Below, piece after piece: positions 63,713 through 64,000 of a stretch of 64,000 bases of DNA. Each line of letters starts with the position of its first letter. Position 1 is the stretch's first letter. The DNA comes from Bog-159 sp963738345. Its GTDB lineage: Bacteria > Acidobacteriota > Terriglobia > Bryobacterales > Bryobacteraceae. Made by a program: the position numbers and the translations under genes. The notes below the pieces were generated by a model. The model had not been told where the DNA came from, did no database searches, and saw only the letters and a program-made list of their open reading frames with translations. The DNA is taken from NCBI GenBank assembly GCA_963738345.1, contig CAVTWI010000002.1, positions 372,001-436,000 on the forward strand. Direction: 5' to 3'.

Positions 63713-64000
63713 CTATTTTAGCTCAGTCATGATACCCGGCAGGCTCCACTGCGCCTGCATGCTGGCGGGTCCCCAGCCGAACTCGGCCGCCATAACTTTC
63801 CCGACTTCCTCCTGGCTCTTGCCTTCGTGGATCAGGCCCGCCGCGCGGTTGCGTAGCTTCTCTACATTATTGCGATAAGCGAGCAGCCCTGCCTTGTTGG
63901 TAACGGGACCGTGGCCGGGGATCACCGTATCGAAATCGAGTTGCAGCGCACCGTCAAGGGTCTCGGTCCAGGCCTTCAGGCTGCCTCCACCTGCGTAGTC
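63713..64000 (-). CDS. Metallo-beta-lactamase-fold hydrolase, partial (5' end beyond window)
   Basis: The last 95 residues are visible, open at base 64000. The motif DTVIPGHGPV is the last MBL zinc-His region, followed by a helical tail (EEVGKVMAAEFGW). First gene of the unit with the tartrate dehydrogenase-like and epoxide-hydrolase-like genes. Confidence 0.85.
   Translation of the reverse strand, partial: DYAGGGSLKAWTETLDGALQLDFDTVIPGHGPVTNKAGLLAYRNNVEKLRNRAAGLIHEGKSQEEVGKVMAAEFGWGPASMQAQWSLPGIMTELK

Overview
The window looks like chromosomal DNA of an Acidobacteriota member, most likely of the Solibacter/Bryobacter lineage. The evidence is family content: two secreted proteins with the Solibacter-type TIGR03437 domain, a large NHL-repeat protein ending in that domain, an acidobacterial 'orphan' MacB/FtsX-type permease (ADOP type) with no ATPase, a TonB receptor with an N-terminal carboxypeptidase-regulatory-like domain, a TolB-TPR signalling protein, and a PEP-CTERM protein. 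The DNA is GC-rich. No rRNA, tRNA, CRISPR, integrase or transposase was seen.

Layout. 1-3362 (minus): SDR (cut by the window edge), a Met/His-rich secreted protein and a multi-pass membrane protein. 3488-8129 (plus): metallo-beta-lactamase/rhodanese fusion, zinc alcohol dehydrogenase and penicillin-acylase-type hydrolase. 8176-14880 (minus): two tiny secreted paralogues with leaderless-looking promoters, then a compact operon read as CvpA-like protein, MBOAT acyltransferase, two SGNH proteins, acyl carrier protein and a KAS III-like enzyme whose catalytic Cys is Ser. I read this as an acyl-carrier-dependent acylation system for an extracellular polymer. 14939-17913: ornithine cyclodeaminase-like enzyme, sulfite-oxidase-like protein, AraC regulator, VOC protein. 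18009-22104 (minus): three secreted proteins bounded by a ~150-bp direct duplication of the VOC gene end; the last gene carries a C15 tract after its start. 22687-29140: TPR protein, TolB/TPR protein, infC, ExeA-like ATPase, a secreted protein made of six exact 15-residue repeats, a membrane protein and an OmpA lipoprotein. 29398-35379: patatin, zinc ribbon, HpnI-like glycosyltransferase, and a hydrolase/LytS/LytTR operon. 35393-43041: NHL protein, response regulator with a small partner, ADOP permease, alpha/beta hydrolase. 43091-43629: a separately promoted small structured RNA (possibly with a 12-codon ORF), then rpmE. 43633-47726: ECF sigma/anti-sigma/Spy-like operon, TonB receptor and a CC/HHC small protein. 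47827-51802: coiled-coil protein, beta-CASP nuclease, dcd, YVTN propeller. 52564-64000: PEP-CTERM protein after a 760-bp structured leader, recO, glyQ, glyS, ppdK, START-like protein, PfkB kinase, epoxide-hydrolase-like protein, tartrate-dehydrogenase-like enzyme and a partial MBL hydrolase.

A caution runs through the whole window. At least ten genes, including housekeeping glyS, dcd and ppdK, are broken by single-base frameshifts, and nearly all are repaired by removing one base. This fits insertion-type sequencing error better than gene decay. Frameshifted genes are therefore annotated across their full span, and every homopolymer-based idea here needs a check of the raw reads.
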